64,000 bases of DNA from Candidatus Corynebacterium faecigallinarum (GCA_019120175.1 DWVP01000004.1:208341-272340), one strand, 5' to 3'; positions 9,475 through 19,688 are shown, numbered from the stretch's first letter. Numbers and translations are program-made. The notes: generated from the letters alone by a model not told the origin.

Positions 9475-10353
9475 ATGAGCTTCAACGACAGGTACGGAAA
9501 CGACATCCTCGGAGGATCAGGATCTGGCGGATCACGATCCGGGGGAGCGACATCACGGCGCCCTGCTCCGCCGGAGATCCCGGCGAAGCCCGGCACCGTG
9601 GTCGAGGACCCGGTGAGCGGCTGGGTCGGCGCGGTGACCGGTTTCGAGCGGACCTACGACGGTGACTTCGTCCGGCTGGAGGACCGCCACGGGCGGGACC
9701 GGCTGTTCAAGATGCGTCCCGGCGGATTCCTCGTCGACGGGCACCCTGTCACACTGACCAGGTACATCGCACCGTCGGATGTTCCGGAGGCCGCCGAGCA
9801 GCAACGCTCCAACTCCGGTTCCCGCCGGGTCGCCAATGTGCAGGCGAAGGTCGCCGCCCCGTCACGCATCTGGGTGGAGGGACTGCATGATGCCACCATC
9901 GTCGAACAGGTCTGGGGTCACGACCTGCGGGTGGAGGGGGTGGTGGTCGAGTTCATCGAGGGCCTCGACAACCTCCCAGAGATGCTCGCCGAGTTCCGGC
10001 CCGGACCGGACAGGCGGGTCGGCGTTCTCGCCGACCACCTGGTCGAGGGCTCGAAGGAGTCGCGGATGACCAGGGGCCTGGGGCCCCATGTCATGGTCAC
10101 CGGCCACCCTTATATCGACATCTGGGAGGCTGTGAAGCCGTCGTCGGTCGGTATCGACGCCTGGCCGACGGTGCCCTACGGCGAAGACTGGAAGACCGGG
10201 GTCTGCCGCCGACTGGGCTGGGGAAGTCCGACCGACGGCTGGCGGCACGTCAGGTCGACGGTGAAAACCTTCCGGGATCTGGACGCCACGTTGATCGGGG
10301 CGGTCGAGCGCCTGGTTGACTTTGTGACCGAGCCAAACCTTTCTGAGAACTGA
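9475..10353 (+). CDS. DUF3097 family protein
   Basis: A 292-residue actinobacterial DUF3097 protein. A Gly/Ser/Arg-rich tail at the N terminus (about residues 1-35) is followed by a compact domain with WVEGLHDATIVEQVWGHDLR and GVLADHLVEGSKESRM, a pattern that recalls Toprim-like metal-binding folds, although that link is my inference. The function is unknown. No RBS is present; TATTGT at 9461-9466 lies eight bases before the ATG, so the mRNA is probably leaderless. Thirteen bases separate it from the nfeD-type gene downstream. Confidence 0.8.
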   Translation: MSFNDRYGNDILGGSGSGGSRSGGATSRRPAPPEIPAKPGTVVEDPVSGWVGAVTGFERTYDGDFVRLEDRHGRDRLFKMRPGGFLVDGHPVTLTRYIAPSDVPEAAEQQRSNSGSRRVANVQAKVAAPSRIWVEGLHDATIVEQVWGHDLRVEGVVVEFIEGLDNLPEMLAEFRPGPDRRVGVLADHLVEGSKESRMTRGLGPHVMVTGHPYIDIWEAVKPSSVGIDAWPTVPYGEDWKTGVCRRLGWGSPTDGWRHVRSTVKTFRDLDATLIGAVERLVDFVTEPNLSEN

Positions 10354-10365
10354 TAGCGTGTGGTC

Positions 10366-10803
10366 ATGGGTGCAGTCATCTGGTTGATCGGAGCGGCGGT
10401 TCTGGCCGTGGGCGAGTTCATCGTCATGGACTTCACTCTGCTGATGCTCGCCGTCTCGGCCCTGGGAACCGCGGGGGTGGCGGCGTTCGATGTTCCGGTC
10501 TGGGTAGAGGTGGGGGCTTTCGGTGCTTTCGCGTTCGCCAGCGTCCTGTTCATCCGCCCAATCCTGCGTCGTCGGTTCGTGGCCCAGGGGGAGGTCAGGG
10601 AGTTCACGTCCCTGGAACTCGAGGGGCGGACCGCTGAGGTGCTCAGCCCGGTGTCGGCGGACAACACCGTCGGACAGGTCAGCATCGACGGAGACATCTG
10701 GTCGGCCCGGGCGGCACACCCCGGGGAATCGTTCACCACCGGAGATCGTGTGCAGATCGTCTCCATCGAAGGCACCACAGCAGTGGTGTGGAAAGGAGTC
10801 TGA
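10366..10803 (+). CDS. NfeD family membrane protein
   Basis: A 145-residue protein with two to three membrane segments in the first 65 residues and a C-terminal OB-fold domain (about 80-145, including GRTAEVLSPVSADNTVGQV) typical of the short NfeD type. Such proteins pair with SPFH/stomatin partners, and the SPFH gene starts three bases after this stop. TAGCGT ends six bases before the ATG at 10366, again suggesting a leaderless start even though an upstream gene is close by. Confidence 0.85.
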   Translation: MGAVIWLIGAAVLAVGEFIVMDFTLLMLAVSALGTAGVAAFDVPVWVEVGAFGAFAFASVLFIRPILRRRFVAQGEVREFTSLELEGRTAEVLSPVSADNTVGQVSIDGDIWSARAAHPGESFTTGDRVQIVSIEGTTAVVWKGV

Positions 10804-10806
10804 CGT

Positions 10807-12108
10807 ATGTTAGCGAGTATCCTGCTGATCCTGCTGCTCGTCCTCGTTGCCGTGGCCCTGTTCAAGTCGGTGGCCCTGATACCGCAGGGGGAGGCCGCCG
10901 TCATCGAGCGGCTGGGCCGCTACACCCGGACGGTCTCGGGTGGGCTGACCATCCTGGTCCCGTTCATTGACCGCGTCCGTGACCGGGTCGACACCCGTGA
11001 GCAGGTGGTCTCCTTTCCGCCGCAGGCCGTCATCACCCAGGACAACCTGACGGTGGCCATCGACATTGTCGTGACCTTCCAGATCAACGACGCGGCCCGG
11101 GCGATCTACGGCGTCAACAACTACATCGTGGGTGTCGAGCAGATCTCCGTCGCCACGCTGCGTGACGTGGTCGGTGGCATGACCCTGGAGGAGACGCTGA
11201 CCTCCCGTGACGTGATCAACCGTCGCCTGCGCGGCGAGTTGGACGCGGCGACGACCAAGTGGGGTCTGCGGATCAGCCGCGTCGAGCTCAAGGCGATCGA
11301 CCCGCCGCCCTCGATCCAGCAGTCCATGGAGATGCAGATGAAGGCGGACCGCGAGAAGCGCGCCATGATTCTCACCGCCGAGGGCCAGCGTGAGTCCGAC
11401 ATCAAGACCGCCGAGGGTAAGAAGCAGGCCCGGATCCTCGGAGCCGAGGGTGACAAGCACGCCCAGATCCTCTCCGCCGAGGCCGAGCGTCAGGCCCGGA
11501 TGCTGCTCGCCGAGGGTGAGCGTGCCGCCAAGTACCTCGAGGCGCAGGGTCAGGCCAAGGCGATCCAGAAGGTCACCGCCGCGATCAAGTCCTCCCAGGT
11601 CACCCCGGAGGTGCTGTCCTACCAGTACCTGGAGAAGCTGCCGGAGATGGCGCAGGGCGACGCGAACAAGGTCTGGATGCTGCCGATGCAGTTCGGCGAT
11701 TCCCTGGAGCAGTTCGCCAAGGCCTTCGCGAAGAAGGACGACGAGGGTGTCTTCCGTTACGAGGCCGGCCCGGTCGACGAGGCACTGCGCGACTTCGCCA
11801 ACGAGACGACGTCCGAGAACTGGTTCAGTACCGAGTCCGCCCCGGAGATCGCCAAGGCGGTGGCCGAGGCCAATGCCGTGGCGAACCGCTCGGTGGATGA
11901 GCAGGATGCCCCACCGCCGCCGTCGGTGCCCTCCGTGTCAGTGCCCTCGGTGACGGGGGAGAAATTCGAGGCAGGCGAGCAGTCCGAGGAGCCTAGCGGA
12001 AAGCGTCATCGCTCTGAAGAGACTCCGTCCTGGCCAACATATGGACAGCAAGCTGCCAACCCGCCTGCTCGGCCTGCCAACCCGCAGCAGCCAGGCGCTG
12101 AGACATAG
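10807..12108 (+). CDS. SPFH/Band 7 (stomatin-like) membrane protein
   Basis: A 433-residue stomatin-like protein: N-terminal membrane anchor (about residues 2-22), SPFH/Band 7 domain (about 25-190, with IPQGEAAVIERLGRYTRTVSGG), a long charged coiled coil (about 170-270, alanine- and glutamate-rich repeats), then a Pro/Ser-rich tail from about 370. Together with NfeD it probably organises membrane microdomains or modulates proteolysis. AAAGGAG lies eight bases upstream of the ATG. The last 116 bases are also coding on the other strand (gene ending at 11993); this tail is low in complexity, so the overlap may have grown by stop-codon loss. Confidence 0.9.
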   Translation: MLASILLILLLVLVAVALFKSVALIPQGEAAVIERLGRYTRTVSGGLTILVPFIDRVRDRVDTREQVVSFPPQAVITQDNLTVAIDIVVTFQINDAARAIYGVNNYIVGVEQISVATLRDVVGGMTLEETLTSRDVINRRLRGELDAATTKWGLRISRVELKAIDPPPSIQQSMEMQMKADREKRAMILTAEGQRESDIKTAEGKKQARILGAEGDKHAQILSAEAERQARMLLAEGERAAKYLEAQGQAKAIQKVTAAIKSSQVTPEVLSYQYLEKLPEMAQGDANKVWMLPMQFGDSLEQFAKAFAKKDDEGVFRYEAGPVDEALRDFANETTSENWFSTESAPEIAKAVAEANAVANRSVDEQDAPPPPSVPSVSVPSVTGEKFEAGEQSEEPSGKRHRSEETPSWPTYGQQAANPPARPANPQQPGAET

Positions 12109-12718
12109 CCTGCTTCGAGATTCCGACCATCTCCGCCGCCTCACTCTGCAGGTGGCCCTGACGCATCAGCGCAGTTGCCTCCCGGCCTTCGGCCGTGCGA
12201 CGCGCCAGCATATGGGCCAGCAGGGTGAAGGCGGCGGTGATGTCTGAGGCGACCTCCATGCCGTGCCCGGGGTACTGCACCCCGCCGGGGCCAGGGAGTT
12301 CCACCCGGGAGTGGATCTGGCCGGCCCGGCGCAGCCCCTCCGCGGCCCGTGCGGCGGCCGCGGCGAGCTGGGCGGTCAGCGGGTCGTCCTGGGAGCCGGC
12401 CTGCGCTGTCCCTTCGTCCTCGTCACCGGGCTTGTCTCCGTCGCTGCCTTCACCGCTGGTGGATTCGTAGGCGTCGGCGGCATCGAGTTCGTCACCGGTG
12501 ACCGCGGCGATGCCCACCGCGAAGTCCCCGGCCTGCAGGAGGTTCAGGACGACTCCGGTGGCACTGTCGGAGTCCCCGGCGAGGACCAGGGCATCCTCCG
12601 CGCCCAGGACACGGGCTTCGTGGACTCCACCGGCGTGTCCCAGGGCGTCGGCGACCTGGCGAACGTAGTCCGCGCGACGACGGGATGTTCCGCGGTATGT
12701 GGCTTGGATGGCGTACAT
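11993..12718 (-). CDS. Hypothetical protein with C-terminal helix-turn-helix
   Basis: A 241-residue protein of unknown function. The N-terminal half begins MYAIQATYRGTSRRRADYV and contains a short acidic Gly/Asp insert (about 88-112). The C-terminal part (about 165-225) has a plausible helix-turn-helix, SEAAEMVGISKQAMSQRLAA, so it may bind DNA. A TAGGCT box lies six bases before the ATG (leaderless). Its 3' end overlaps the end of the convergent SPFH gene by 116 bases. It follows the VTT gene by nine bases. Confidence 0.65.
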   Translation of the reverse strand: MYAIQATYRGTSRRRADYVRQVADALGHAGGVHEARVLGAEDALVLAGDSDSATGVVLNLLQAGDFAVGIAAVTGDELDAADAYESTSGEGSDGDKPGDEDEGTAQAGSQDDPLTAQLAAAAARAAEGLRRAGQIHSRVELPGPGGVQYPGHGMEVASDITAAFTLLAHMLARRTAEGREATALMRQGHLQSEAAEMVGISKQAMSQRLAAAGWQAEQAGWQLAVHMLARTESLQSDDAFR

Positions 12719-12727
12719 GCCACCAGC

Positions 12728-13405
12728 CTACCGATTCCTGTCTACGGTGGGCCCTTGACTGGCGAGCTGTCGTTGGATGCCCAGCACCTCGCGTCCCGCG
12801 ATCACCAGGCCGGTCAACCCGACAACCACGCCGATGAGAACGACCCGTGGATCTCCGTCGGCGACCACTGCATCCGCGGCAACGACCGCAACGACGGTCA
12901 GCGGAATTGAGCCTGCCACGGTGGCGGCGAGGCAGGGGAGCATGGGGATACGGCTGAGCCCGCAGGCGTAGTTCAACAGGCTGAACGGGATGACGGGGAT
13001 CATCCGCAGCCCGAGGACGGTGGTCCAGCCTCGCTCGGAAAGGATCTCCTGCACCAACCGGACGCGGTCGTTGTCTTCCGCACGGCGCACAGCCGGCCCG
13101 GCCATCCAGCGCACCACCATCATGGACAGGGCGGCGGACAGGGCCATGCCGCCGATCGCCAGCAGGCATCCGATGAGACTGCCGAAGATGACTCCGGCGG
13201 AGACGGTCCAGATCGTGCGGGGCACCGGAACCTGCGTGGTCCCGACCATCAGGGCGAGGTAGGTAGCCGGCCCCCAGACGCCGCTGTCGGCGACCTGCCG
13301 CCGGACGGTCTCAATCTCCGGTGTGGGCATGAAGGCGACGCCGAGGAGCACCAGTAGGCCCAGGGCGAGGAGGCCTGCTGACGAGGCGAGGGGGTGTCGT
13401 CTCAT
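12728..13405 (-). CDS. VTT-domain (TVP38/TMEM64, DedA-like) membrane protein
   Basis: A 225-residue integral membrane protein with about five hydrophobic segments. The VTT domain is seen in QVPVPRTIWTVSAGVIFGS and GLRMIPVIPFSLLNYACGLS, where the conserved Arg-x-x-Pro is typical of the TVP38/DedA superfamily, thought to move lipids across membranes. The start is uncertain: ATG at 13405 has no clear RBS, and GTG at 13420 is in frame. It lies upstream of the helix-turn-helix gene and downstream of tRNA-Leu on the same strand. Confidence 0.8.
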   Translation of the reverse strand: MRRHPLASSAGLLALGLLVLLGVAFMPTPEIETVRRQVADSGVWGPATYLALMVGTTQVPVPRTIWTVSAGVIFGSLIGCLLAIGGMALSAALSMMVVRWMAGPAVRRAEDNDRVRLVQEILSERGWTTVLGLRMIPVIPFSLLNYACGLSRIPMLPCLAATVAGSIPLTVVAVVAADAVVADGDPRVVLIGVVVGLTGLVIAGREVLGIQRQLASQGPTVDRNR

Positions 13406-13445
13406 GGTGGTGTGGCACACACTTCATCGGGATCGGTACAGGCAG

Positions 13446-13482
13446 CAAAAAGTAGAGACCCACTTTTCAGTGGGTCTCTACT
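13446..13482 (-). terminator. Rho-independent terminator of tRNA-Leu
   Basis: A perfect 14-bp stem (13451-13464 with 13469-13482) around a four-base loop, followed on the minus strand by a run of T. It starts two bases after the tRNA CCA end. Confidence 0.9.
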
Positions 13483-13484
13483 CG

Positions 13485-13573
13485 TGGTGTCCGGAGGGGG
13501 ACTTGAACCCCCACGTCCGTTAATAGGACACTAGCACCTCAAGCTAGCGCGTCTGCCATTCCGCCACCCGGAC
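13485..13573 (-). tRNA. tRNA-Leu (anticodon GAG)
   Basis: An 89-base type II tRNA with encoded CCA. On the minus strand the acceptor stem is GTCCGGG pairing with TCCGGAC, the anticodon arm is CTAGC-TTGAGGT-GCTAG (anticodon GAG, reading CUC and CUU), there is a long variable arm (GTCC...GGAC), and the T arm is GGGGGTTCAAGTCCCCC. A strong terminator follows at once, so it is a single-gene unit. Confidence 0.97.
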
Positions 13574-13891
13574 ATGGATGCGGTAAACGAACAAGGTGAA
13601 CCTTCCGGCGTCTGCCGTTGTCCGTTGCACTGCGATAACTGTAACGCCCTTGCCCTCACCAGACAAATGCGCAGGATGTTCGGCATTTTCGCCGCCTCAC
13701 CGCTATTCGACGGTGGCTCCCAACAGTTGGACGGTGGTTCGTCGACAGGCTGACGGGAGGCCGGGTGCGGGCCGACTCCGCCGCAGTTCCGTCACCTTCC
13801 GAGGCCACTCAGACCTGACCGATAAACCGGTTAGATATGTCTGCATAATCGGTTTCTGCGGGGAGAGAATGGCTTCGGCATACTGGTCAGC
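13574..13891. other. Intergenic region between tRNA-Leu and the PEBP gene
   Basis: About 318 bases that should carry the divergent promoters of tRNA-Leu (minus) and the PEBP gene (plus). It includes an AT-rich stretch around 13820-13855 (with ACCGGTT and CATAAT). I see no gene that I can support in it. Confidence 0.4.
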
Positions 13892-14455
13892 ATGAGTGAT
13901 TCGAACCGCCACCACCGGCCCACGTACATCGACTCCCGGTTCCCCGGACCGGACCCCTACGCGCCGCTGACAGACCTGCCGACCTTCACCGTGACCAGCG
14001 ATGACTTCGCTGACGGGGGCCGCCTGCCGGCCGAGCAGCTCGGTGGTGCCGACGTCTCCCCGCAGCTGTCCTGGAGCGGTGCCCCGGAGGGCACCGTCTC
14101 CTATGCGGTCACCTGCTACGACCCGGATGCACCCACCGCAGCTGGTTTCTGGCACTGGGCCGTCTTCAACATCCCCGCGTCGGTGACGTCCCTCGACGCC
14201 GGTATCGGCGATGCCGAACTGGCCGGCCTGCCCGAGGGCGCTGTCGCACTGCGTGGGGACAGTGGCAGTCGTGGCTTCTACGGTGCCGAGCCGCCGGCGG
14301 GTCACGGCCCCCACCGTTACATCTTCGCAGTCCACGCGATCCCCGAGATGCTGGACGATGTCAGCGACCGGTCCACACCGACCATCCTCGGATTCAACCT
14401 GAACTTCCGGGCGTCTTCCCGCGCCCTGCTCTGGGGCTGGGCGGAGAACAAGTAG
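13892..14455 (+). CDS. YbhB/YbcL family PEBP-like protein
   Basis: A 187-residue phosphatidylethanolamine-binding-protein homologue (Raf kinase inhibitor-like family). Family features are CYDPDAPTAAGFWHWAVFNIP, the GFYGAEPPAGHGPHRYIFAV ligand-pocket motif and a C-terminal RA...GWAEN. There is no signal peptide. It is convergent with pyrD, as Rv2140c is relative to Rv2139 in M. tuberculosis. Ligand unknown. Confidence 0.9.
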   Translation: MSDSNRHHRPTYIDSRFPGPDPYAPLTDLPTFTVTSDDFADGGRLPAEQLGGADVSPQLSWSGAPEGTVSYAVTCYDPDAPTAAGFWHWAVFNIPASVTSLDAGIGDAELAGLPEGAVALRGDSGSRGFYGAEPPAGHGPHRYIFAVHAIPEMLDDVSDRSTPTILGFNLNFRASSRALLWGWAENK

Positions 14456-14524
14456 GCGGAGAACAGGTAGGTCGTCCCGCACCCCGCCACGGGGTCACTC
14501 ACCGGACGCCTGGCAGCGGCTGGG

Positions 14525-15673
14525 TCAGCCCTGCCAGGAGAGTCCAGCGCCGACGGCCTCGGAGATATTCCCCAGGCCGTGGCGTCGCACCTGCTGGGCC
14601 AGCCCCAGGTGAATGTCCCTGATCCAGTCCGGGCCGCCGTAGATGAAGCCGGTGTAGCCCTGCAATAGCGAGGCTCCGGCGTTGATGCGTTCCCACGCCT
14701 GCTGGGCGGTCGAGATGCCGCCGACACCGATGAGCACCAGGTCATCTCCTGCCCGCTGCCTGATCCGTTGGAGGACCTCCAGGGCACGCTCTGCGACCGG
14801 GATGCCGGAAACACCGCCGGCCCCCAATGCCGTCACCTCGGATGCCGGGGTGGCCAGCCCGTCGCGGCTGATGGTCGTGTTCGTGGCGATCAGTCCGGTC
14901 AGACCCAACTCCAGGGCCAGGTCCGTCACGGCGTCGATGTCCTCGTCGGACAGGTCCGGGGCGATCTTCACGAACAGGGGGAGGTCGCTGGCGCTGCGCA
15001 CCGCATCGACGATGGGACGCAGACTCTCCACCGCCTGCAGGTCGCGCAGACCGGGAGTGTTCGGTGAGGAGACGTTGATCACCAGGTAGTCGGCGTTGTC
15101 CCGTACCGTACGGGCTGACTCGAAGTAGTCGGCGGCAGCACGCTCGGGGGGCGTCATCTTCGTCTTGCCGAGGTTCAGTCCCACCGGTTCGGGCTCACAA
15201 CGACGGGACAGTCGTGTGATCGCACTGCGGGCACCGTCATTGTTGAAGCCCATGCGGTTCAGCAGTGCCCCGTCCCGGCTCAACCGGAACAGACGCGGGG
15301 TGGGGTTACCCGGCTGGGCCACCGCGGTCACCGTGCCGACCTCCGAGTAGCCGAAGCCCAGCGGCCCCCACACGTCGACCTCGGTGGCGTTCTTGTCGAA
15401 ACCGGCGGCCAATCCCAGCGGTCGGGGGAAGGCGATCCCGGCGATGGTCTGTGACAACACCGGATCGTCGACGACCAGGGTGCGGCGCAGTGCGTCGCGG
15501 GCCGGTGTCACCGCAGCGGTGGCGGTCAGGGCGGTGGACATCAGCCCGTGGATCCGCTCCGGACGGAGCCTGAACATCACCTTCAACGACGTCGCGTACA
15601 CCCGGCCGCGGGCACGACGGAACAGCGACCGGTCCCCGAGTGATCGGTCAGGGGACTGGGGGAGGGAAGACAT
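14525..15673 (-). CDS. pyrD: Dihydroorotate dehydrogenase (quinone), class 2
   Basis: A 382-residue class 2 enzyme that oxidises dihydroorotate to orotate in pyrimidine synthesis, using FMN and passing electrons to menaquinone at the membrane. The N-terminal helical extension (about residues 1-60) marks class 2. Motifs include [48 protein letters not shown] (catalytic Ser region), and [10 protein letters not shown] and [15 protein letters not shown] at FMN. AAAGGAC lies upstream of the ATG. It begins nine bases after the lipoprotein gene stop. Confidence 0.96.
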   Translation of the reverse strand: MSSLPQSPDRSLGDRSLFRRARGRVYATSLKVMFRLRPERIHGLMSTALTATAAVTPARDALRRTLVVDDPVLSQTIAGIAFPRPLGLAAGFDKNATEVDVWGPLGFGYSEVGTVTAVAQPGNPTPRLFRLSRDGALLNRMGFNNDGARSAITRLSRRCEPEPVGLNLGKTKMTPPERAAADYFESARTVRDNADYLVINVSSPNTPGLRDLQAVESLRPIVDAVRSASDLPLFVKIAPDLSDEDIDAVTDLALELGLTGLIATNTTISRDGLATPASEVTALGAGGVSGIPVAERALEVLQRIRQRAGDDLVLIGVGGISTAQQAWERINAGASLLQGYTGFIYGGPDWIRDIHLGLAQQVRRHGLGNISEAVGAGLSWQG

Positions 15674-15681
15674 GGAGCGCT

Positions 15682-16854
15682 CTAGTCCTTTCTGGGGAGG
15701 TCATCTGCCGGGATCAGTTCCCGGGAGCCGTCGGCGGTGATGAGCAGGAGGTCACCGGAACCGTCGTCGATGATGTGCCGGACATCGGCCGAGGTCGAGA
15801 CGTCACCGACCGACTCGGGTGTGCCCGAGGACAGGTCGTAGGCGGTCAAGGTGTTGTCACCGGTGGTGGAGACCCACATCAGCTCGCGTGCCGAATCCCA
15901 CAGCACCGCCCACGTCCCGTCGCCGGTCGGAACGGATTGGGTGTGCCGGATCACGTCGGTGAGGGTGTAGACCAACGCCTGCCCCTGACGGGGGTCGCTG
16001 GCCACCAGGACACCGTCCGGATCGATGCCGGCGGACACGGTGCCGACACCCTGGCCGATACGCAGCGCCGCCTTGCGCTCCTGATCGTCGATGCCGAGAT
16101 CGGTCACACTCGACTGGGCGGCATCGATGAGGGCAGCCCGCCACTCCGGTGCCCCGTCGTCGTCGGAGTTCCGGGTGTTGCCCACCAGGGTCACCCCGTC
16201 GGCGGTGGCGGTCATCGTCTCGGAGCGGATCTCCTCGCCGTCGGTGTCGAGCCAGTACGACTTGTCCGAGTCCTCGACGGAGACCAGGAGCGTTCCGGAC
16301 GGCGACTGGGTCGCCGAGGTCACCGGACCCGGGGCGTCGACCGATGAGGTCTCCGTCCCCTCATTGTCGAAGATGCGCACCGTGGAACCGCAGCCCAGCA
16401 CCACGCCGTCGACCGTGCCGCTGATCGTGGTGCAGTCCTCACCGACGGCAACCGTCTCGGCGTCGCCGCCGGCGACGTCAGCCAGGTCGGCCAAGGACCC
16501 GATCACCAGGTTGCCGTTCTCCAGTGACGCCACGGGCACCGGCTCGCCCTCCGCGTCGCTGTCAGCGGTGCCGCTGTTGTTCAGCGATGCTCGCACCAGC
16601 CCGGTGACCGGTTCCCCCTGGGACACCTCACCGACCGGGTTGGTTGCCTCGGGGGAGTCGGACGGGGTCGCCACGACACCCACGACACCCTCCTCGTCCC
16701 CCTCGACGTCATCCGACTCGCTGCCACAGCCGGCGAGGGCCACGGTCGACACGGCGGCCACGGCGGCCAGGGCGGCCGCTGTCGGAGTCACCCGGACTCG
16801 CCGTGTTCTGGTTGTTGCGGTGGTCTTTGTTACGGCACTCAGCAGGCTTCTCAC
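15682..16854 (-). CDS. lppL: Lipoprotein LppL-like, beta-propeller type
   Basis: A protein of about 390 residues with a twin-basic N terminus, hydrophobic segment and lipobox LAGC (Cys at about 43), then an acidic linker and a repetitive beta-rich domain of [12 protein letters not shown] or [14 protein letters not shown] type suggestive of a propeller. It is the positional equivalent of lppL (Rv2138), next to pyrD and uppP. The start is uncertain: GTG at 16854 follows TAGCGT by seven bases, the pattern seen throughout this window; ATG at 16860 is the alternative. The protein is likely processed by LspA and acylated by the Lnt encoded at 48914. Confidence 0.75.
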   Translation of the reverse strand: MRSLLSAVTKTTATTRTRRVRVTPTAAALAAVAAVSTVALAGCGSESDDVEGDEEGVVGVVATPSDSPEATNPVGEVSQGEPVTGLVRASLNNSGTADSDAEGEPVPVASLENGNLVIGSLADLADVAGGDAETVAVGEDCTTISGTVDGVVLGCGSTVRIFDNEGTETSSVDAPGPVTSATQSPSGTLLVSVEDSDKSYWLDTDGEEIRSETMTATADGVTLVGNTRNSDDDGAPEWRAALIDAAQSSVTDLGIDDQERKAALRIGQGVGTVSAGIDPDGVLVASDPRQGQALVYTLTDVIRHTQSVPTGDGTWAVLWDSARELMWVSTTGDNTLTAYDLSSGTPESVGDVSTSADVRHIIDDGSGDLLLITADGSRELIPADDLPRKD

Positions 16855-17027
16855 GCCCATCACGCTACTACACGCCCCTCGCACCGCCCCAGAGGCAACT
16901 GCCTGTCACACCCGTTGTCCACCGTGCACTGCATGCAGGGGTGGTACCGGTATCCGGTCGTGCGTTACGCCACGATAGGTGTGGTGCAGCAGGCGGTCGG
17001 CGGTCTCGCAGGGTAGCGTGTCGGTCC

Positions 17028-17912
17028 ATGGCAGTAACCGCAAACCTCGCCGCTGATTCGGCCGACATCGTCACGACCACAGACATGGGTTGGATGCAGA
17101 CGGTCATTCTCTCCATCGTCCAGGGACTCACCGAGTTCCTGCCGGTGTCCTCCTCAGGACACATGCGCATCGTCTCCCAGCTGGTCTGGGGTGAGGACGC
17201 CGGCGCATCCTTCACCGCCGTGATTCAGTTGGGCACTGAACTGGCGGTCCTGGTGTTCTTCGCCAAAGACATCTGGGTGATCCTCACCGCCTGGTTCGCC
17301 GGGGTCTTCGACAAGACCAAACGCGACAACCTGAACTACCGGATGGGCTGGATGGTCATCGCCGCGACCATCCCGGTCGGCATCATCGGGTTCGTCTTCA
17401 AGGACGTCATCCGCGACAACCTGCGAAATCTGTGGATCACCGCCACGGTGCTGATCCTGTTCTCCTTCGTCTTCATCTTCGCCGAGAAGATCGGTACCCG
17501 TACCCGCACCTACGAGAAGTTGACCATGAAGGATGCCCTGATCATGGGCTTCGCCCAGTGCCTCGCGTTGATCCCCGGCGTCTCCCGCTCCGGTGCCACG
17601 GTCTCCGCCGGTCTCTTCCTCAACCTGGACCGTGAGGTCGCCACCCGGTTCTCCTTCCTGCTGGCCATTCCAGCGGTACTCGCCTCGGGTCTGTTCAGTC
17701 TGCCCGACGCTTTCGACCCCGCGGCCGGACAGGCCGCCTCCGGGGCCCAGCTCATCGTCGGCACCGCCATTGCCTTCGTGCTGGGTTACGTCTCCATCGC
17801 CTGGCTGCTGAAGTTCGTCGCCAACCACTCCTTCGCCTGGTTCGCCCTCTGGCGGATCCCGGTCGGTGTCATCGTGCTCATCCTGCTGGCCACCGGCACC
17901 ATCAACACCTGA
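17028..17912 (+). CDS. uppP: Undecaprenyl-diphosphatase UppP (BacA)
   Basis: A 294-residue polytopic protein that dephosphorylates C55-PP (C50-PP in mycobacteria) to recycle the lipid carrier for peptidoglycan and arabinogalactan. Both signatures are present: [17 protein letters not shown] near the N terminus and [14 protein letters not shown] in the second half, with about eight membrane spans. TAGCGT ends eight bases before the ATG, so it is probably leaderless. It is followed after 52 bases by mshC, the same order as Rv2136c and Rv2130c with the genes between them missing. Confidence 0.95.
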   Translation: MAVTANLAADSADIVTTTDMGWMQTVILSIVQGLTEFLPVSSSGHMRIVSQLVWGEDAGASFTAVIQLGTELAVLVFFAKDIWVILTAWFAGVFDKTKRDNLNYRMGWMVIAATIPVGIIGFVFKDVIRDNLRNLWITATVLILFSFVFIFAEKIGTRTRTYEKLTMKDALIMGFAQCLALIPGVSRSGATVSAGLFLNLDREVATRFSFLLAIPAVLASGLFSLPDAFDPAAGQAASGAQLIVGTAIAFVLGYVSIAWLLKFVANHSFAWFALWRIPVGVIVLILLATGTINT

Positions 17913-17964
17913 CCGGCCAGCCCGGTCGCGCGTCGCGTCCTGTGGGGCGCTAGAATCGGGCCCC

Positions 17965-19257
17965 ATGCGTTCATGGCCCATTCCCGAGGTGCCCGTTCTC
18001 GCTGGAGACGGTGTACCCCTGACTCTCCACGACACCGCTGACGACCGCGTCCTGCCCGTCCGGGTCCCGGAGCACGGCGGTGCCGGTGAGGAGGTGGGGA
18101 TCTACGTCTGCGGCATCACGCCCTACGACTCCACCCATCTCGGCCACGCCGCCACCTACGTGACCTTCGACCTGGTCATCCGGCAGTTGCTCGACAACGG
18201 GCACCGGGTGCACTACGTCCAGAACATCACCGACGTCGACGACCCGCTGTTCGAGCGTGCCGAGCGCGACGGGGTCGACTGGCGGGATCTCGGCACCGGC
18301 CAGATCGACCTCTTCCGGTCCGACATGGAGACCCTGTCGGTGATCCCCCCGCGCGACTACGTCGGGGCCATCGAGTCCGTGGACGAGGTTATCGGTCTGG
18401 TGTCCTCGCTGCTCGAGGTCGGGGCGGCCTACCGCCTCGATGCCGACGAGTTCCCCGACATCTACGTCGACCACACCTTCACCAAGCAGTTCGGTTACGA
18501 ATCCCGCTACGACGCGGAGACGATGGCGACCCTGTTCGCCGAGCGCGGCGGTGACCCGGAGCGTCCGGGCAAGCGGCACCCGTTGGACGCTCTGGTCTGG
18601 CGCGCACACCGTGACGGCGAGCCCGCCTGGGAGTCACCCTTCGGGCCGGGACGTCCCGGCTGGCACGTGGAGTGCTCGGCGATCGCCACCAACCGCCTGG
18701 GGCCGTCCTTCGCCATTCAGGGCGGTGGCAGTGACCTGCGCTTCCCGCACCACGAGTTCTCCGCCGCCCACGCCGAAGCCGCCCACGACTGCGACCGGAT
18801 GGCCGGGCACTACGTCCACACCGGCATGATCGGCCTGGCCGGGGTCAAGATGAGCAAGTCGCTGGGAAACCTCGTCTTCGTCTCCCACCTGACCGCCGAG
18901 GGCCATGACCCTGCGGCGATCCGGCTGGGCCTGTACGAGTCCCACTACCGCGAAGACCGTGACTGGTCGCAGGACGTACTGGCCCGCGCCGAGGACCGAC
19001 TGGCCCGGTGGCGGGCGTGGGCGACGGCAGCGCAGTCCCGTCCGGCGTCGGAGGCGGACCAACTCGTGGTCGAGGTGCGCACGGCTCTCGCCGACGACCT
19101 CGACACCCACCGGGTTCTCGACCTCGTCGATGCCTGGTGTGAGCAACTGGCGGAGGGCGGCGATCAGCCGACCGAGCAACTGACCGAGTCTGCGGGCGAT
19201 TCAGCGGGCGACCGCTTCCGCACCCTGTGCTCGGCACTTCTGGGAGTGATTCTGTGA
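17965..19257 (+). CDS. mshC: Mycothiol synthesis ligase MshC
   Basis: A 430-residue cysteinyl-tRNA synthetase paralogue that joins L-cysteine to GlcN-inositol, the third step of mycothiol synthesis. Seen are the zinc Cys in [16 protein letters not shown] (C49, HIGH-type motif at about 58-61) and KMSKS at 295-299; it lacks the long tRNA-binding C-terminal domain of CysS, which separates MshC from CysS. TAGAAT at 17951-17956 stands eight bases before the ATG, a clear leaderless promoter. The stop overlaps the next start by GTGA. Mycothiol also serves the arsenate reductase at the right end of the window. Confidence 0.94.
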   Translation: MRSWPIPEVPVLAGDGVPLTLHDTADDRVLPVRVPEHGGAGEEVGIYVCGITPYDSTHLGHAATYVTFDLVIRQLLDNGHRVHYVQNITDVDDPLFERAERDGVDWRDLGTGQIDLFRSDMETLSVIPPRDYVGAIESVDEVIGLVSSLLEVGAAYRLDADEFPDIYVDHTFTKQFGYESRYDAETMATLFAERGGDPERPGKRHPLDALVWRAHRDGEPAWESPFGPGRPGWHVECSAIATNRLGPSFAIQGGGSDLRFPHHEFSAAHAEAAHDCDRMAGHYVHTGMIGLAGVKMSKSLGNLVFVSHLTAEGHDPAAIRLGLYESHYREDRDWSQDVLARAEDRLARWRAWATAAQSRPASEADQLVVEVRTALADDLDTHRVLDLVDAWCEQLAEGGDQPTEQLTESAGDSAGDRFRTLCSALLGVIL

Positions 19258-19649
19258 GCGACGAGGCCGCACTCGCCACCGACAACGCACGTCGCGAGTT
19301 CATCGACAACCTGAGCGCCATGGCCACCGGCAGCTACCTGCGTGAGGAAGACCGGGAGTTCTGGGACGCCCCCTTCCCGGAGTCCGCGGTCGCCGAAGCT
19401 GCCGAGATCCTGCACCGGCTGATCTCCGGGGCGAGGTCAGAACCAGCCGGGGAGGTCGTCCTGCAGGTGATGTCCGCCCACGACGCCCTGCAGGCGCTCA
19501 GTGACCGCCATGGTGGGGCGGTGTACGAGGACGAGGAGTACGAGGACTTCTGTGACCTGGTCACCGTGCTGTGCGAGGAGATCGGGGCGGACGGCGCCCA
19601 GGTCCTCGCCGACCTGGAACGGGTCACCGACGAGGACGACCAGGCCTGA
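19254..19649 (+). CDS. Conserved hypothetical acidic protein
   Basis: A 131-residue acidic, probably helical soluble protein of unknown function ([20 protein letters not shown] and a Glu/Asp-rich centre). It starts with GTG inside the mshC stop (GTGA overlap) with GGGAG just upstream, so it is translationally coupled to mshC. No catalytic motif, signal peptide or membrane span is visible. Confidence 0.7.
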   Translation: MSDEAALATDNARREFIDNLSAMATGSYLREEDREFWDAPFPESAVAEAAEILHRLISGARSEPAGEVVLQVMSAHDALQALSDRHGGAVYEDEEYEDFCDLVTVLCEEIGADGAQVLADLERVTDEDDQA

Positions 19650-19688
19650 CGGGTGGCTGGCGGGCCACCGTCGGTCAGCGGAGAGCGG

